The translations under genes were made by a program, and so were the position numbers. The notes under the pieces are model-generated. The model was not told the DNA's origin, did not search any database, and was given only the letters and a program-made list of their open reading frames with translations. Positions 26,126 to 34,099 of a DNA stretch of 55,756 nucleotides are shown here, piece after piece (the stretch's first letter is position 1; every line of letters begins with the position of its first letter). Source of the DNA: JBNKHH01 sp050290245 (GTDB lineage Bacteria; Pseudomonadota; Alphaproteobacteria; Rhodobacterales; Rhodobacteraceae); NCBI GenBank assembly GCA_050290245.1, contig JBNKHH010000015.1, forward strand, positions 1 to 55,756, in the 5' to 3' direction.

Positions 26126-26458
26126 CTAGATCGAAAAGCTGGTTCCACAGCCGCAACTGGCCGTGGCGTTCGGGTTATCCACGGTGAACCGGGCGCCGAT
26201 CAGCTCGTCCGAGAAGTCGATGACCGCGTTGGACAGGAAGGGCAGGGAGACTTCGTCGATCAGTACCTTCTGCCCGTCGCCTTCCAGTACAAGATCGCCA
26301 TCCGCTGGCTGGTCCAGGTCGATATTGTACTGAAACCCGGAACACCCGCCGCCTTCCACGGCAACACGAAGGGCTTTCGGCGCGTCCGAATTGGCGTTGA
26401 TTTCCGCCAGTCGCGCAAAGGCGCGTGGCGTGACGGTCGGGGGAAGTGTCAGGTCCAT
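26126..26458 (-). CDS. erpA: Iron-sulfur cluster insertion protein, ErpA/IscA (HesB) family
   Basis: A-type Fe-S carrier of 110 residues that receives clusters from a scaffold and passes them to apoproteins. The three ligand cysteines are in GGGCSGFQY and the C-terminal CGCGTSFSI. The C-terminal motif is that of ErpA; an IscA-like name would also be defensible. AAGGAGAG precedes the ATG at 26458. The start codon lies inside the last codons of a possible 54-residue upstream frame (26449-26613). It is convergent with the small secreted-protein gene and divergent from dgt. Confidence 0.9.
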   Translation of the reverse strand: MDLTLPPTVTPRAFARLAEINANSDAPKALRVAVEGGGCSGFQYNIDLDQPADGDLVLEGDGQKVLIDEVSLPFLSNAVIDFSDELIGARFTVDNPNATASCGCGTSFSI

Positions 26459-26613
26459 TGGGTCGGCTCTCCTTCGGTCCAAGATATATGCCCGGCCTTG
26501 GGGCCTCGCAAGTTCATTGCCCGTCGATGGTCCCAGCCGTCGCTTTTCCAGGACTGCTTGCCAGGAACAGGGGCACCACAAAACACCCTCCGCTGTTTCC
26601 AGTCGGGCGGCAT
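26449..26613 (-). CDS. Possible 54-residue Trp-rich protein overlapping erpA start
   Basis: Open frame of 54 codons starting MPPDWKQRRV and ending TEGEPTQWT, whose stop overlaps the erpA start by 10 bp. It has five tryptophans and a protein-like composition, including SWKSDGWDHRRAMNLRGPK. There is no good ribosome site before the ATG, and about 60 percent GC at third positions is lower than the neighbours. It lies in the 198-bp gap between erpA and divergent dgt. It could be a real small protein translationally coupled to erpA or a chance frame. Confidence 0.3.
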   Translation of the reverse strand: MPPDWKQRRVFCGAPVPGKQSWKSDGWDHRRAMNLRGPKAGHISWTEGEPTQWT

Positions 26614-26656
26614 CAGGATATAGGCGGGGGTGGGACAGGACAGACAGGCGAGGCAC

Positions 26657-27832
26657 ATGCACAACGCATACGCTTCGGATCCCGGCGAAAGCCGGGGCCG
26701 ACTATATGCCGAGGACGAAAGCACATTTCGTTCGGCCTTTCAGCGCGACCGGGACCGGATCATCCACGCTTCGGCGTTCCGGCGGCTCAAGCACAAGACC
26801 CAGGTCTTTATCGAGCACGAGGGCGACTATTTCCGCACCCGCCTGACCCATTCGATCGAGGTGGCTCAGGTTGCGCGGACAATCGCGGGCGCGCTTGGCT
26901 TGAACGGCGAACTCACCGAGGCCGTCGCGCTTGCCCATGACCTTGGCCACACACCCTTCGGCCATACCGGCGAAGACGCGCTGTCGGACCTGATGGCGCC
27001 CTACGGCGGCTTTGACCACAACGCCCAGGCCCTTCGGATCGTGACCAACCTGGAACGCCATTATGCCAATTTCGACGGGTTGAACCTCACCTGGGAAACC
27101 CTTGAAGGCATTGCCAAACATAACGGCCCGGTCACCGGAAAGTTGCCCTGGGCGCTGGCCGAATACCAAAAGATGCACGACCTCGAACTCGACACCTACG
27201 CCTCGGCCGAGGCGCAGGTCGCCGCCATTTCAGACGATGTGGCTTATAACCATCACGACCTGCACGATGGGCTGCGGGCCGAGCTGTTTTCAACCGACGA
27301 ACTGGCCGAGCTACCGATTCTCGATGGCTGTTTCGCGCGCGTCGACCAGCTCTATCCTGATCTGAACTATTATCGCCGCCGCCATGAGGCACTGCGCCGG
27401 TTTTTTGGCGTGCTGGTCGAAGACGTCATCTCCGTTGCCCAAACCTCGCTGGCCGAGATTGGCCCAAAATCAGCACAGGATATTCGCGACGCGGGATTCC
27501 AGATGATCCGCTTTTCGGACCCGCTGTTTCAGGATTTGAAGGTCATCCGCGAATTTCTATTCACCCGCATGTACCGTGCCCCCACCGTGGTCGAGATGCG
27601 CAAAAAGGTGACGCAGGTCGTCGAAGAACTCTTTCCGTTCTTTTTGCAAAACCCCGATCAACTGCCAAAGCAATGGCGCAAGGACGTGGAAGAGGCGACG
27701 GACGAAACCGCGCTCGCCCGGATCGTCTCGGACTATATCGCGGGGATGACCGACCGCTTCGCGCTGCAATGCCACGAAGAATTCGTCGGTGGGGTCGATG
27801 CAGCGGGGATCAAGAGCGTGCCGGTGGCCTAG
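26657..27832 (+). CDS. dgt: Deoxyguanosinetriphosphate triphosphohydrolase-like protein (dGTPase)
   Basis: HD-domain triphosphohydrolase of 391 residues that splits dNTPs, typically dGTP, to nucleoside and triphosphate. The family start FQRDRDRIIHASAFRRLKHKTQVF is present, followed by the metal-binding RLTHSIEV and the HD pair in ALAHDLGHTPFGHTGEDAL, and a later conserved DDVAYNHHDL. ATG at 26657 is chosen because homologues as I recall them begin near MHNAYASDPGESRGR; a GTG nine codons earlier is possible. It leads towards argS and is divergent from erpA. Confidence 0.93.
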   Translation: MHNAYASDPGESRGRLYAEDESTFRSAFQRDRDRIIHASAFRRLKHKTQVFIEHEGDYFRTRLTHSIEVAQVARTIAGALGLNGELTEAVALAHDLGHTPFGHTGEDALSDLMAPYGGFDHNAQALRIVTNLERHYANFDGLNLTWETLEGIAKHNGPVTGKLPWALAEYQKMHDLELDTYASAEAQVAAISDDVAYNHHDLHDGLRAELFSTDELAELPILDGCFARVDQLYPDLNYYRRRHEALRRFFGVLVEDVISVAQTSLAEIGPKSAQDIRDAGFQMIRFSDPLFQDLKVIREFLFTRMYRAPTVVEMRKKVTQVVEELFPFFLQNPDQLPKQWRKDVEEATDETALARIVSDYIAGMTDRFALQCHEEFVGGVDAAGIKSVPVA

Positions 27833-27902
27833 GGGCCGACGCATTCGCCACTCCATCCGGCGTCGCCGCGACGCCTTGCTGCCAAAGTCCTCCATTGGCT
27901 TT

Positions 27903-27931
27903 GGGCCGAAAAACGAGCCGTTTTTCGGCCC
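27903..27931. terminator. Perfect 13-bp hairpin between dgt and argS
   Basis: GGGCCGAAAAACG (27903-27915) and CGTTTTTCGGCCC (27919-27931) form a perfect stem with a 3-nt loop. A second small inverted repeat, CCAAAG (27881-27886) and CTTTGG (27899-27904), lies just before it. There is no T run after the plus-strand stem, so it is not a textbook intrinsic terminator, although its AT-rich stem half supplies T residues. It could end dgt transcripts, process the mRNA, or be an interspersed palindromic element. Confidence 0.5.
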
Positions 27932-27989
27932 CCCGCGTTGCGCTTTGGCTTTTAAGTGGTAAAGACAGCGCGACTGAAGGACCTGAGCC

Positions 27990-29714
27990 ATGAACATCTT
28001 CGCCGACATCCGCACCACTGTCATCGAAACGCTCGACGCCATGGTGGCCGAGGGCCATCTGCCGTCCGGCCTGTCCTGGGGCAATGTTGCCGTTGAGCCG
28101 CCGCGCGATGCGGCCCACGGCGACATGGCCACCAACGCCGCCATGGTCCTTGCCAAACCTGCCGGAAAGCAGCCGCGTGACATTGCGACCGAACTGGCTG
28201 ATCGCCTTTCGCAGGATCCGAATATCGTCACCGCCGAGGTCGCCGGTCCTGGTTTCATTAACCTGCGCCTTTCACCCGCTGTCTGGCACGACGTCGTGGC
28301 CGAGGCCATCGACGCCGGCAAGACCTTCGGTCATTCCGGCATGGGGGCAGGGGTCAAGATCAACGTCGAATACGTCTCGGCCAACCCCACCGGCCCGCTC
28401 CATGTCGGCCACACCCGTGGCGCGGTATTTGGCGACGCGCTGGCCTCGCTCCTGGACTTCGCGGGCTACGACGTGACGCGGGAATACTACATCAACGACG
28501 GCGGCGCGCAGGTCGACGTGCTCGCACGCTCGGCCTACGAACGCTACCGCGAAGCCAACGGCCTCTCTCCCGAGATCGCCGAGGGGCTTTATCCCGGCGA
28601 CTATCTGATCCCGATCGGCGAAGCGCTGAAAGAGAAATACGGCACGAGCCTCCTCGACAGGCCCGAGGGTGATTGGCTTGCCGAGGTGCGCGAGTTTGCC
28701 ACCGATGCCATGATGGACCTGATCCGCGAGGATCTCGCTGCTATCGGCGTCAAGATGGACGTCTTCTTTTCGGAAAAATCCCTTTACGGCACTGGCCGGA
28801 TCGAGGCCGCCATCGAAGAACTGAAGAAGAAGGACCTGATCTACAAGGGCACGCTCGAGCCGCCCAAAGGCAAGGTGCCCGAGGATTGGGAACCCCGCGA
28901 ACAAACGCTCTTCAAATCGACGGAGCACGGTGACGATGTTGACCGTCCGATCATGAAATCGGATGGCTCCTGGACCTATTTTGCCCCCGACATCGCCTAT
29001 CACTGGGACAAGATCGCCCGCGACTACGACGAGTTGATCGACATCTTCGGCGCTGATCACGGCGGCTATGTCAAGCGGATGAAGGCTGCGGTCTCGGCCC
29101 TGTCTGGTGGCAGCGTGCCGCTCGACATCAAGCTGACGCAACTGGTCAAGCTTTACAAGAATGGCGAGCCCTTCAAAATGTCCAAGCGGGCAGGGACCTT
29201 CATCACCCTGCGCGACGTGGTCGACCAGGTCGGTCCCGACGTGACGCGTTTCCACATGCTCACCCGCAAGAACGACGCGCCCCTGGACTTCGACTTTGAC
29301 AAGGTGACCGAACAGTCCAAGGACAACCCGGTCTTTTACGTGCAATATGCCCACGCCCGCATCCGCAGTGTTATGCGCAAGGCCGAGGACATGCACCTCG
29401 ACTGGTCCGACGATGCCAGGCTGGAAGACGAGGCCGAGTTTGCCGTCGCGCGGAAGATTGCCGAGTGGCCGCGCCTGGTCGAAATCGCTGCGCGCAACCA
29501 CGAACCTCACAGGATCGCCTTCTATCTCTATGAATTGGCGTCGGATTTTCACGCGCTCTGGAACAAGGGCAACGACAATCCGGCCCTGCGATTCCTGCAG
29601 GAGGAAGATGCGGCGGCCACGGGTGCAAAAATCGCGCTTCCGCGGGCCGTAGCCGTTGTTATTTCCAGCGGATTGAGTATCCTAGGCGTGACACCGGTCG
29701 AGGAAATGCGCTGA
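27990..29714 (+). CDS. argS: Arginine--tRNA ligase
   Basis: Class I arginyl-tRNA synthetase of 574 residues. The HIGH-type signature reads HVGHTRGAVFGD, and the second catalytic loop is KMSKRAGTF, a KMSKS variant. The N-terminal Add-1 domain (about 1-100) and the C-terminal DALR anticodon-binding domain (about 450-574, with FYVQYAHARI at its start) are present, so the gene is complete. GAAGGA precedes the ATG. It heads a run of five or more same-strand genes: SPOR protein, nagZ, scpA, scpB and two small genes. Confidence 0.97.
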   Translation: MNIFADIRTTVIETLDAMVAEGHLPSGLSWGNVAVEPPRDAAHGDMATNAAMVLAKPAGKQPRDIATELADRLSQDPNIVTAEVAGPGFINLRLSPAVWHDVVAEAIDAGKTFGHSGMGAGVKINVEYVSANPTGPLHVGHTRGAVFGDALASLLDFAGYDVTREYYINDGGAQVDVLARSAYERYREANGLSPEIAEGLYPGDYLIPIGEALKEKYGTSLLDRPEGDWLAEVREFATDAMMDLIREDLAAIGVKMDVFFSEKSLYGTGRIEAAIEELKKKDLIYKGTLEPPKGKVPEDWEPREQTLFKSTEHGDDVDRPIMKSDGSWTYFAPDIAYHWDKIARDYDELIDIFGADHGGYVKRMKAAVSALSGGSVPLDIKLTQLVKLYKNGEPFKMSKRAGTFITLRDVVDQVGPDVTRFHMLTRKNDAPLDFDFDKVTEQSKDNPVFYVQYAHARIRSVMRKAEDMHLDWSDDARLEDEAEFAVARKIAEWPRLVEIAARNHEPHRIAFYLYELASDFHALWNKGNDNPALRFLQEEDAAATGAKIALPRAVAVVISSGLSILGVTPVEEMR

Positions 29715-29823
29715 GGAATCCGGGACTTCTGACCCGCTCCGCAAAAAAATACAGCGACCCGCCGATGTCGGACGAGCAGTGGAGACCGCCGGAACAACCG
29801 GCGGCGGCAGTGAGGCATGGAAC

Positions 29824-30804
29824 ATGGCGGCACTTAATTTCGATGACTATGGCGATGCGCCCGAGGGCGGCACGCTGGCGGCGGCGCTGAACTGGGCAGG
29901 CGCTTTTCTATCCATCTTGTTGATCGCGGGACTTGCGACCTGGGGCTGGAAGCTCTGGGTGCGCGACGTGACCGGCGTGCCGGTTGTGCGTGCGCTGGAA
30001 GGTCCGATGCGGATCGCTCCCGAAGAGCCGGGCGGTCTGGCGAACACCTACCAGGGCCTGACGGTGAACAGGATCGCCGAAGAACGCGTCGACGTCGCGC
30101 CGTCCGAGCGCGTCGTCCTGGCGCCGCAACCGGCAGCCTTGGACGAAGACGACGACCTAGCCATGGCCGATCTGCCCCCCGTGGTCGCACCCGCGACCAT
30201 CGAGGATGAACCCGGTCAGGTCGCCCGACTGGAGCCGGCCCCGGTGCCCGATAGTGTGCCCGTCGTGGCCGCAACCGAGGCCCCCGCTCTCGCAGCCGAG
30301 ACTGCCACAGCAGCCGAAGCCGCGACGGCCAGCGCTGAACAGACGGCTGCGACCCCATCGGCCACCGATCTCGCCGTCGCTGCCGCCCTGTCAGACCTTG
30401 GCCTCAAACCGGAACCGGCCGTTGCCAAGATCGAAGCTGCGGCACACGTGCCGGTCGCGACGCCGCGCCCGATCATTCGCCCCGTGAACCTACAGCGGGT
30501 TTCGGCCCCCGCCGTCACGCCGACCGGCGACATCGACCCGGCCACAATCCCCGTCGGAACGCGCCTTGTCCAACTCGGCGCCTACGGTAGTCCGGACGTC
30601 GCGCGTGCGGAATGGGAAAACGCTCAGGCCCGCTTTGGTGATTACCTCCTGGGCAAGGAACGCGTTGTGCAAGAGGCGCAGACGGGCGGGCGCACCTTTT
30701 TCCGCCTGCGCGCCCTCGGCTTCGCCGATCTGTCCGAAGCGCGCCGCTTCTGCGCCGTCCTGGTAGCCGAAGGCGCGAACTGCATTCCGGTGGTGCAAGA
30801 GTAA
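29824..30804 (+). CDS. SPOR domain-containing membrane protein
   Basis: Protein of 326 residues with a short acidic cytoplasmic N terminus, one transmembrane helix (about 22-42), a long Ala/Pro/Glu/Thr-rich periplasmic linker (about 50-240) and a C-terminal SPOR domain (about 245-326, beginning GTRLVQLGAYGSPDVAR). SPOR domains bind denuded glycan strands at the septum, so a cell-division location is likely. ATG at 29824 follows GAGG; an upstream in-frame ATG at 29779 is weaker. It is followed by nagZ after 2 bp. Confidence 0.9.
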   Translation: MAALNFDDYGDAPEGGTLAAALNWAGAFLSILLIAGLATWGWKLWVRDVTGVPVVRALEGPMRIAPEEPGGLANTYQGLTVNRIAEERVDVAPSERVVLAPQPAALDEDDDLAMADLPPVVAPATIEDEPGQVARLEPAPVPDSVPVVAATEAPALAAETATAAEAATASAEQTAATPSATDLAVAAALSDLGLKPEPAVAKIEAAAHVPVATPRPIIRPVNLQRVSAPAVTPTGDIDPATIPVGTRLVQLGAYGSPDVARAEWENAQARFGDYLLGKERVVQEAQTGGRTFFRLRALGFADLSEARRFCAVLVAEGANCIPVVQE

Positions 30805-30806
30805 AC

Positions 30807-31832
30807 GTGAGGCCGGGCGCGTATATTCTCGCGCCCGCCGGGCCTGATCTGACAGCCGAAGAGGCCGCGTTCTTCCGTGCTGCCGACCCCTTCGGCTTCA
30901 TCCTCTTTCAACGAAACTGCGAAACGCCCGATCAGCTGCGTCGGCTGACCGGCGATCTTCGCGCGGCAGTCGGGCGTAACGCGCCGATCCTGATCGACCA
31001 AGAAGGGGGGCGCGTCCAGCGAATGCGCGCGCCCCACTGGCGCGAATGGATGCCGCCCTTGGATCAGGTGGAGTCATTTTCCGGCCCCGAAAAAGTGAAG
31101 ACGCCCGCCGCTCGTGCCATGTACCTCCGCGGCCTCCTGATCGGATCCGAGCTCATGGCGCACGGCATCGACACCAACTGCGCCCCCTCCGCCGATATCG
31201 CCTGGCCGGGTACTCATCCTTTCCTGCAAAACCGCTGCTATGGCCGCGACGCGGGGACCGTCACCGCAATGGCGCGGGCCTGTGCCCAGGGCCTTGCAGA
31301 CGCGGGCTGCCTGCCGGTTCTGAAACATGCGCCGGGCCATGGCCGCGCGACCACAGACAGCCACAAGGCCCTTCCGCGCATCGACGCGCCACTTGCAGAC
31401 CTCGGCCAGACCGACTTTGTTCCGTTCCGCGCACTTGCGGACCTGCCCATGGTCATGACAGCCCACATCATCCTGCCCGAGATCGACCCGGAGGCGCCGG
31501 TCACCCAGTCCGCAGAGGGTATCCGCCTCCTGCGCGATCAGCTCGGCCTCACCGGTCTTCTGATGACAGATGACATTTCCATGGGCGCCCTCAGCGGGCC
31601 GGTGGCCGAGAGAGCGGCACGCGCCCTTGAGGCCGGATGCGATCTGATCCTCCACTGCAACGGCGATCTGGCCGAGATGCAAAGCCTTGCCGTGGCCGCA
31701 GGCACCCTGTCCGATGCGGCTGCCAAACGGGCAGATATAGCGGTTTCCGACCGCCGACCCCCAACAGATATTGACATTCAAGCCGTCGAAGCCGAATTTA
31801 CGACCCTGATCAAGGGAGCCCTTCATGCCTGA
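30807..31832 (+). CDS. nagZ: Beta-N-acetylhexosaminidase (NagZ, GH3)
   Basis: Cytoplasmic glycoside hydrolase family 3 enzyme of 341 residues that removes GlcNAc from GlcNAc-anhydroMurNAc peptides during peptidoglycan recycling. The signature KHAPGHGRATTDSHKALP contains the His of the NagZ catalytic Asp-His dyad, and LLMTDDISMGAL holds the nucleophile Asp. A GTG start lies 2 bp after the SPOR gene stop. It overlaps scpA by 8 bp. Placement between a SPOR protein and the ScpAB genes joins wall turnover and chromosome segregation in one transcript. Confidence 0.95.
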   Translation: MRPGAYILAPAGPDLTAEEAAFFRAADPFGFILFQRNCETPDQLRRLTGDLRAAVGRNAPILIDQEGGRVQRMRAPHWREWMPPLDQVESFSGPEKVKTPAARAMYLRGLLIGSELMAHGIDTNCAPSADIAWPGTHPFLQNRCYGRDAGTVTAMARACAQGLADAGCLPVLKHAPGHGRATTDSHKALPRIDAPLADLGQTDFVPFRALADLPMVMTAHIILPEIDPEAPVTQSAEGIRLLRDQLGLTGLLMTDDISMGALSGPVAERAARALEAGCDLILHCNGDLAEMQSLAVAAGTLSDAAAKRADIAVSDRRPPTDIDIQAVEAEFTTLIKGALHA

Positions 31833-32607
31833 TGGCGACACCGATTTCGATGCCGTCGACGAACGTCTCAGTGCCGAAGCACTGATCGTCGATGTCGATG
31901 GCTATGAAGGGCCGCTCGACCTGCTTCTGACGCTTTCCCGCACCCAGAAAGTCGACCTTCGCAAGATTTCAGTCCTTGCACTTGCCGAGCAGTACCTCGC
32001 CTTTGTCGAGCAGGCCAAGGCGCTCCGCATCGAACTGGCCGCCGATTACCTCGTGATGGCCGCCTGGCTCACATTCCTCAAGTCGCGCCTACTCCTGCCG
32101 CCCGATCCCACTGACGAGGGCCCCTCGGGCGAGGAACTGGCCGCTCACCTCGCGTACCAGCTCGAACGCCTTTCCGCCATGCGCGAAGCGGCTGCCAAGC
32201 TGATGGCGCGCGACCAGAAGGGCCGCGACTTTTTCGTCCGCGGCATCCCCGAGGACGTCACCCGCGTCCGCCGCGTCCGCTATACCGCCACACTCCTCGA
32301 CCTGATGCAGGGGTACGCCCGCATCCGCACCAAGGACGACTTTCGCCCCTATGTCATGGATCGCGACAATCTGATGACGCTGGAACAGGCGCTTGAGAGG
32401 ATGCGCGGCCTGATCGGCTATGCTGGCGACTGGACCGATCTCATGTCCTATCTGCCCGAAGGCTGGGAAACCGACCCCAAGCGCCGTCGCTCTGCTACGG
32501 CCTCGCACTTTGCTGCCTCGCTTGAACTGGTGAAAAGCGGCAAGCTGCAAATCCGTCAGACCGAAACCTTCGCGCCGATCCAGATCAAGGCCGTGGCCCA
32601 TGGCTGA
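31825..32607 (+). CDS. scpA: Segregation and condensation protein A
   Basis: Kleisin subunit of the SMC-ScpAB condensin, 260 residues, that bridges SMC heads for chromosome compaction and segregation. The N-terminal segment VDVDGYEGPLDLLLTLSRTQKVDL is the diagnostic SMC-neck-binding helix, and AADYLVMAAWLTFLKSRLLLP is the following conserved block; the C-terminal winged helix covers about 190-255. It overlaps nagZ by 8 bp and scpB by 8 bp, which implies coupled translation of the two partners. Confidence 0.95.
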   Translation: MPDGDTDFDAVDERLSAEALIVDVDGYEGPLDLLLTLSRTQKVDLRKISVLALAEQYLAFVEQAKALRIELAADYLVMAAWLTFLKSRLLLPPDPTDEGPSGEELAAHLAYQLERLSAMREAAAKLMARDQKGRDFFVRGIPEDVTRVRRVRYTATLLDLMQGYARIRTKDDFRPYVMDRDNLMTLEQALERMRGLIGYAGDWTDLMSYLPEGWETDPKRRRSATASHFAASLELVKSGKLQIRQTETFAPIQIKAVAHG

Positions 32608-33283
32608 CACAGTGACCGAGACCGACGCCGACGCTGACACTGGGTCAACAGACCGCGACAGCCTGTTCGACGCGCCGCCCATGGCCGAGCAGGAACGCAT
32701 GGCCGAGGCTATTCTCTTCGCCACCGCCGAACCGATCACGGTGGCCGAACTGAACGCCCGGATGCCCCACGGCTGCGACGCCGCAGAAGCACTGACCCAC
32801 CTCCAGAAACGCTACGAGGGAAGGGGCGTCGCGGTCGTCCGCGTGGGCGAAGCCTGGGCGATCCGCACCGCGCCCGACCTTGGCTTCCTGATGCAGAAGG
32901 AAACGGTCGAGACCCGCAAGCTGTCGCGCGCGGCGATCGAAACGCTCGCCATCATCGCCTACCACCAGCCGACCACGCGCGCCGAGATCGAGGAAATCCG
33001 CGGCGTCTCGGTGTCGCGCGGCACCATCGACCAGCTGCTTGAGCTTGAGTGGATCAAGTTCGGCCGCCGCCGCATGACTCCGGGCCGTCCCGTGACCTAC
33101 GTGGTGACCTCTGAATTCCTTGATCACTTCGGTTTGGAAAACGCCCGCGATCTGCCGGGCCTGAAGGAACTGCGCGCTGCTGGCCTGTTGGAAAACCGAC
33201 CGCCGCCGGGACTCGATGCCCTTGGCGAAGATGACGAGGACAATGACGAGTCCCAGTCCGATATGTTCGAAGACGAGGATTGA
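32600..33283 (+). CDS. scpB: Segregation and condensation protein B
   Basis: ScpB, 227 residues, a tandem winged-helix protein that dimerises and binds ScpA in the SMC condensin complex. Conserved blocks are AEAILFATAEPITVAEL, AWAIRTAPDLGFLM and KLSRAAIETLAIIAYHQPTTRAEIEEIRG (a family hallmark, the last given in part). The N-terminal 30 residues and the C-terminal tail (DALGEDDEDNDESQ) are acidic and probably disordered. It is coupled to scpA by an 8-bp overlap. In many alphaproteobacteria tatA follows scpB; here a 48-residue basic protein does. Confidence 0.95.
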   Translation: MADTVTETDADADTGSTDRDSLFDAPPMAEQERMAEAILFATAEPITVAELNARMPHGCDAAEALTHLQKRYEGRGVAVVRVGEAWAIRTAPDLGFLMQKETVETRKLSRAAIETLAIIAYHQPTTRAEIEEIRGVSVSRGTIDQLLELEWIKFGRRRMTPGRPVTYVVTSEFLDHFGLENARDLPGLKELRAAGLLENRPPPGLDALGEDDEDNDESQSDMFEDED

Positions 33284-33287
33284 GCCA

Positions 33288-33434
33288 ATGAATGCAAACA
33301 GATTGATGCGCATGGCCATAAATATGCTGATGCGCCACGGCATGAAGCGGTTGAACAAGGGCCAGAAAATGGACCCGCGCGCCAAGCAGGCGCAAAAATC
33401 GCTCAAGACCATGCGTCGGATAGGCCGTATGTGA
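33288..33434 (+). CDS. Small basic Met/Arg/Lys-rich protein, unknown
   Basis: Protein of 48 residues that starts 4 bp after scpB and whose last bases overlap the next gene by 4 bp (ATGTGA), so it is embedded in the operon. It is very basic and rich in methionine, with an amphipathic N-terminal helix (MNANRLMRMAINMLMRHGMK) and a basic tail (QAQKSLKTMRRIGRM). It has no signal peptide and no cysteine. Function is unknown; nucleic acid or membrane-surface binding would fit the charge, but that is inference. Confidence 0.7.
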   Translation: MNANRLMRMAINMLMRHGMKRLNKGQKMDPRAKQAQKSLKTMRRIGRM

Positions 33435-33943
33435 ACCACCTCATCGCAGAGGTGACCGACCCCGACCGCTTCGCAGCACTCGGGCCCGTGGTTCACGAAT
33501 ACATGCAACTCATCGCCGACGAGCTTGCCCGGAATTTCGCCGTGTCGCTCGATCCCGCCCCGGTCGCCGATGGCACCATGTCGACGCCCGAAAAATACCT
33601 GCCGCCTCAGGGGCGAACCTTCATGGCCTCAGACGATACCGGCGTGATCGGCATGGGTTTCCTGCGTCCGATCCGTGGCACGGACTACGAAATCAAGCGC
33701 CTCTATGTCCGTCCCGAAACCCAAGGAAGCGGGCTGGGACGCGGGCTCTTGCACCGCATCATGCAGGACACGCGCGACCTCGGCGGAAAGCGGCTCTTCC
33801 TCGATACGCTCTCCAGCCTCAAACCAGCGATCCGGCTTTACGAATCCGAAGGGTTCCGCTTCATCGACCCCTATCCAGGCAGCGATGTGGCGGCGCTCGA
33901 AGATGTCCGGCCGCACGCCGTCTTCATGGTAAGAGATATCTGA
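33431..33943 (+). CDS. GNAT family N-acetyltransferase
   Basis: N-acetyltransferase of 170 residues with a full GNAT domain (about 5-168). Motif A is IKRLYVRPETQGSGLGRGLL, with the acetyl-CoA pyrophosphate-binding Q-x-x-G-x-G loop; motif B is LKPAIRLYESEGFRF. A GTG start overlaps the stop of the 48-residue gene by 4 bp, so it ends the argS-scpB gene run. The substrate is unknown. The gene converges on the dCTP deaminase gene across a 156-bp gap. Confidence 0.85.
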   Translation: MNHLIAEVTDPDRFAALGPVVHEYMQLIADELARNFAVSLDPAPVADGTMSTPEKYLPPQGRTFMASDDTGVIGMGFLRPIRGTDYEIKRLYVRPETQGSGLGRGLLHRIMQDTRDLGGKRLFLDTLSSLKPAIRLYESEGFRFIDPYPGSDVAALEDVRPHAVFMVRDI

Positions 33944-33986
33944 AGGTTCAGGGCAAGCCTCTGATTTACTGGCAAATTTCCAGGAA

Positions 33987-34058
33987 AAGGCGCGCTCGGG
34001 CATTCATCTAGATCGACTGTGCTTTCAGGGGTGAATGAAATCGCCCTGGGCGCGCCTT
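33987..34058. repeat. Long imperfect inverted repeat in an intergenic gap
   Basis: AAGGCGCGC (33987-33995) pairs with GCGCGCCTT (34050-34058). Inside, GGGC (33998-34001) can pair with GCCC (34043-34046) and ATTCA (34002-34006) with TGAAT (34032-34036). This makes a structure of about 72 nt with an apical loop. It lies in the 156-bp gap between convergent genes (GNAT and dcd) and has no T run. It may be a two-way transcription barrier, an RNA structure or an interspersed element. Confidence 0.4.
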
Positions 34059-34099
34059 GGATAACGCATACCACAAATAGGCGCAAAATGCACCACCTC

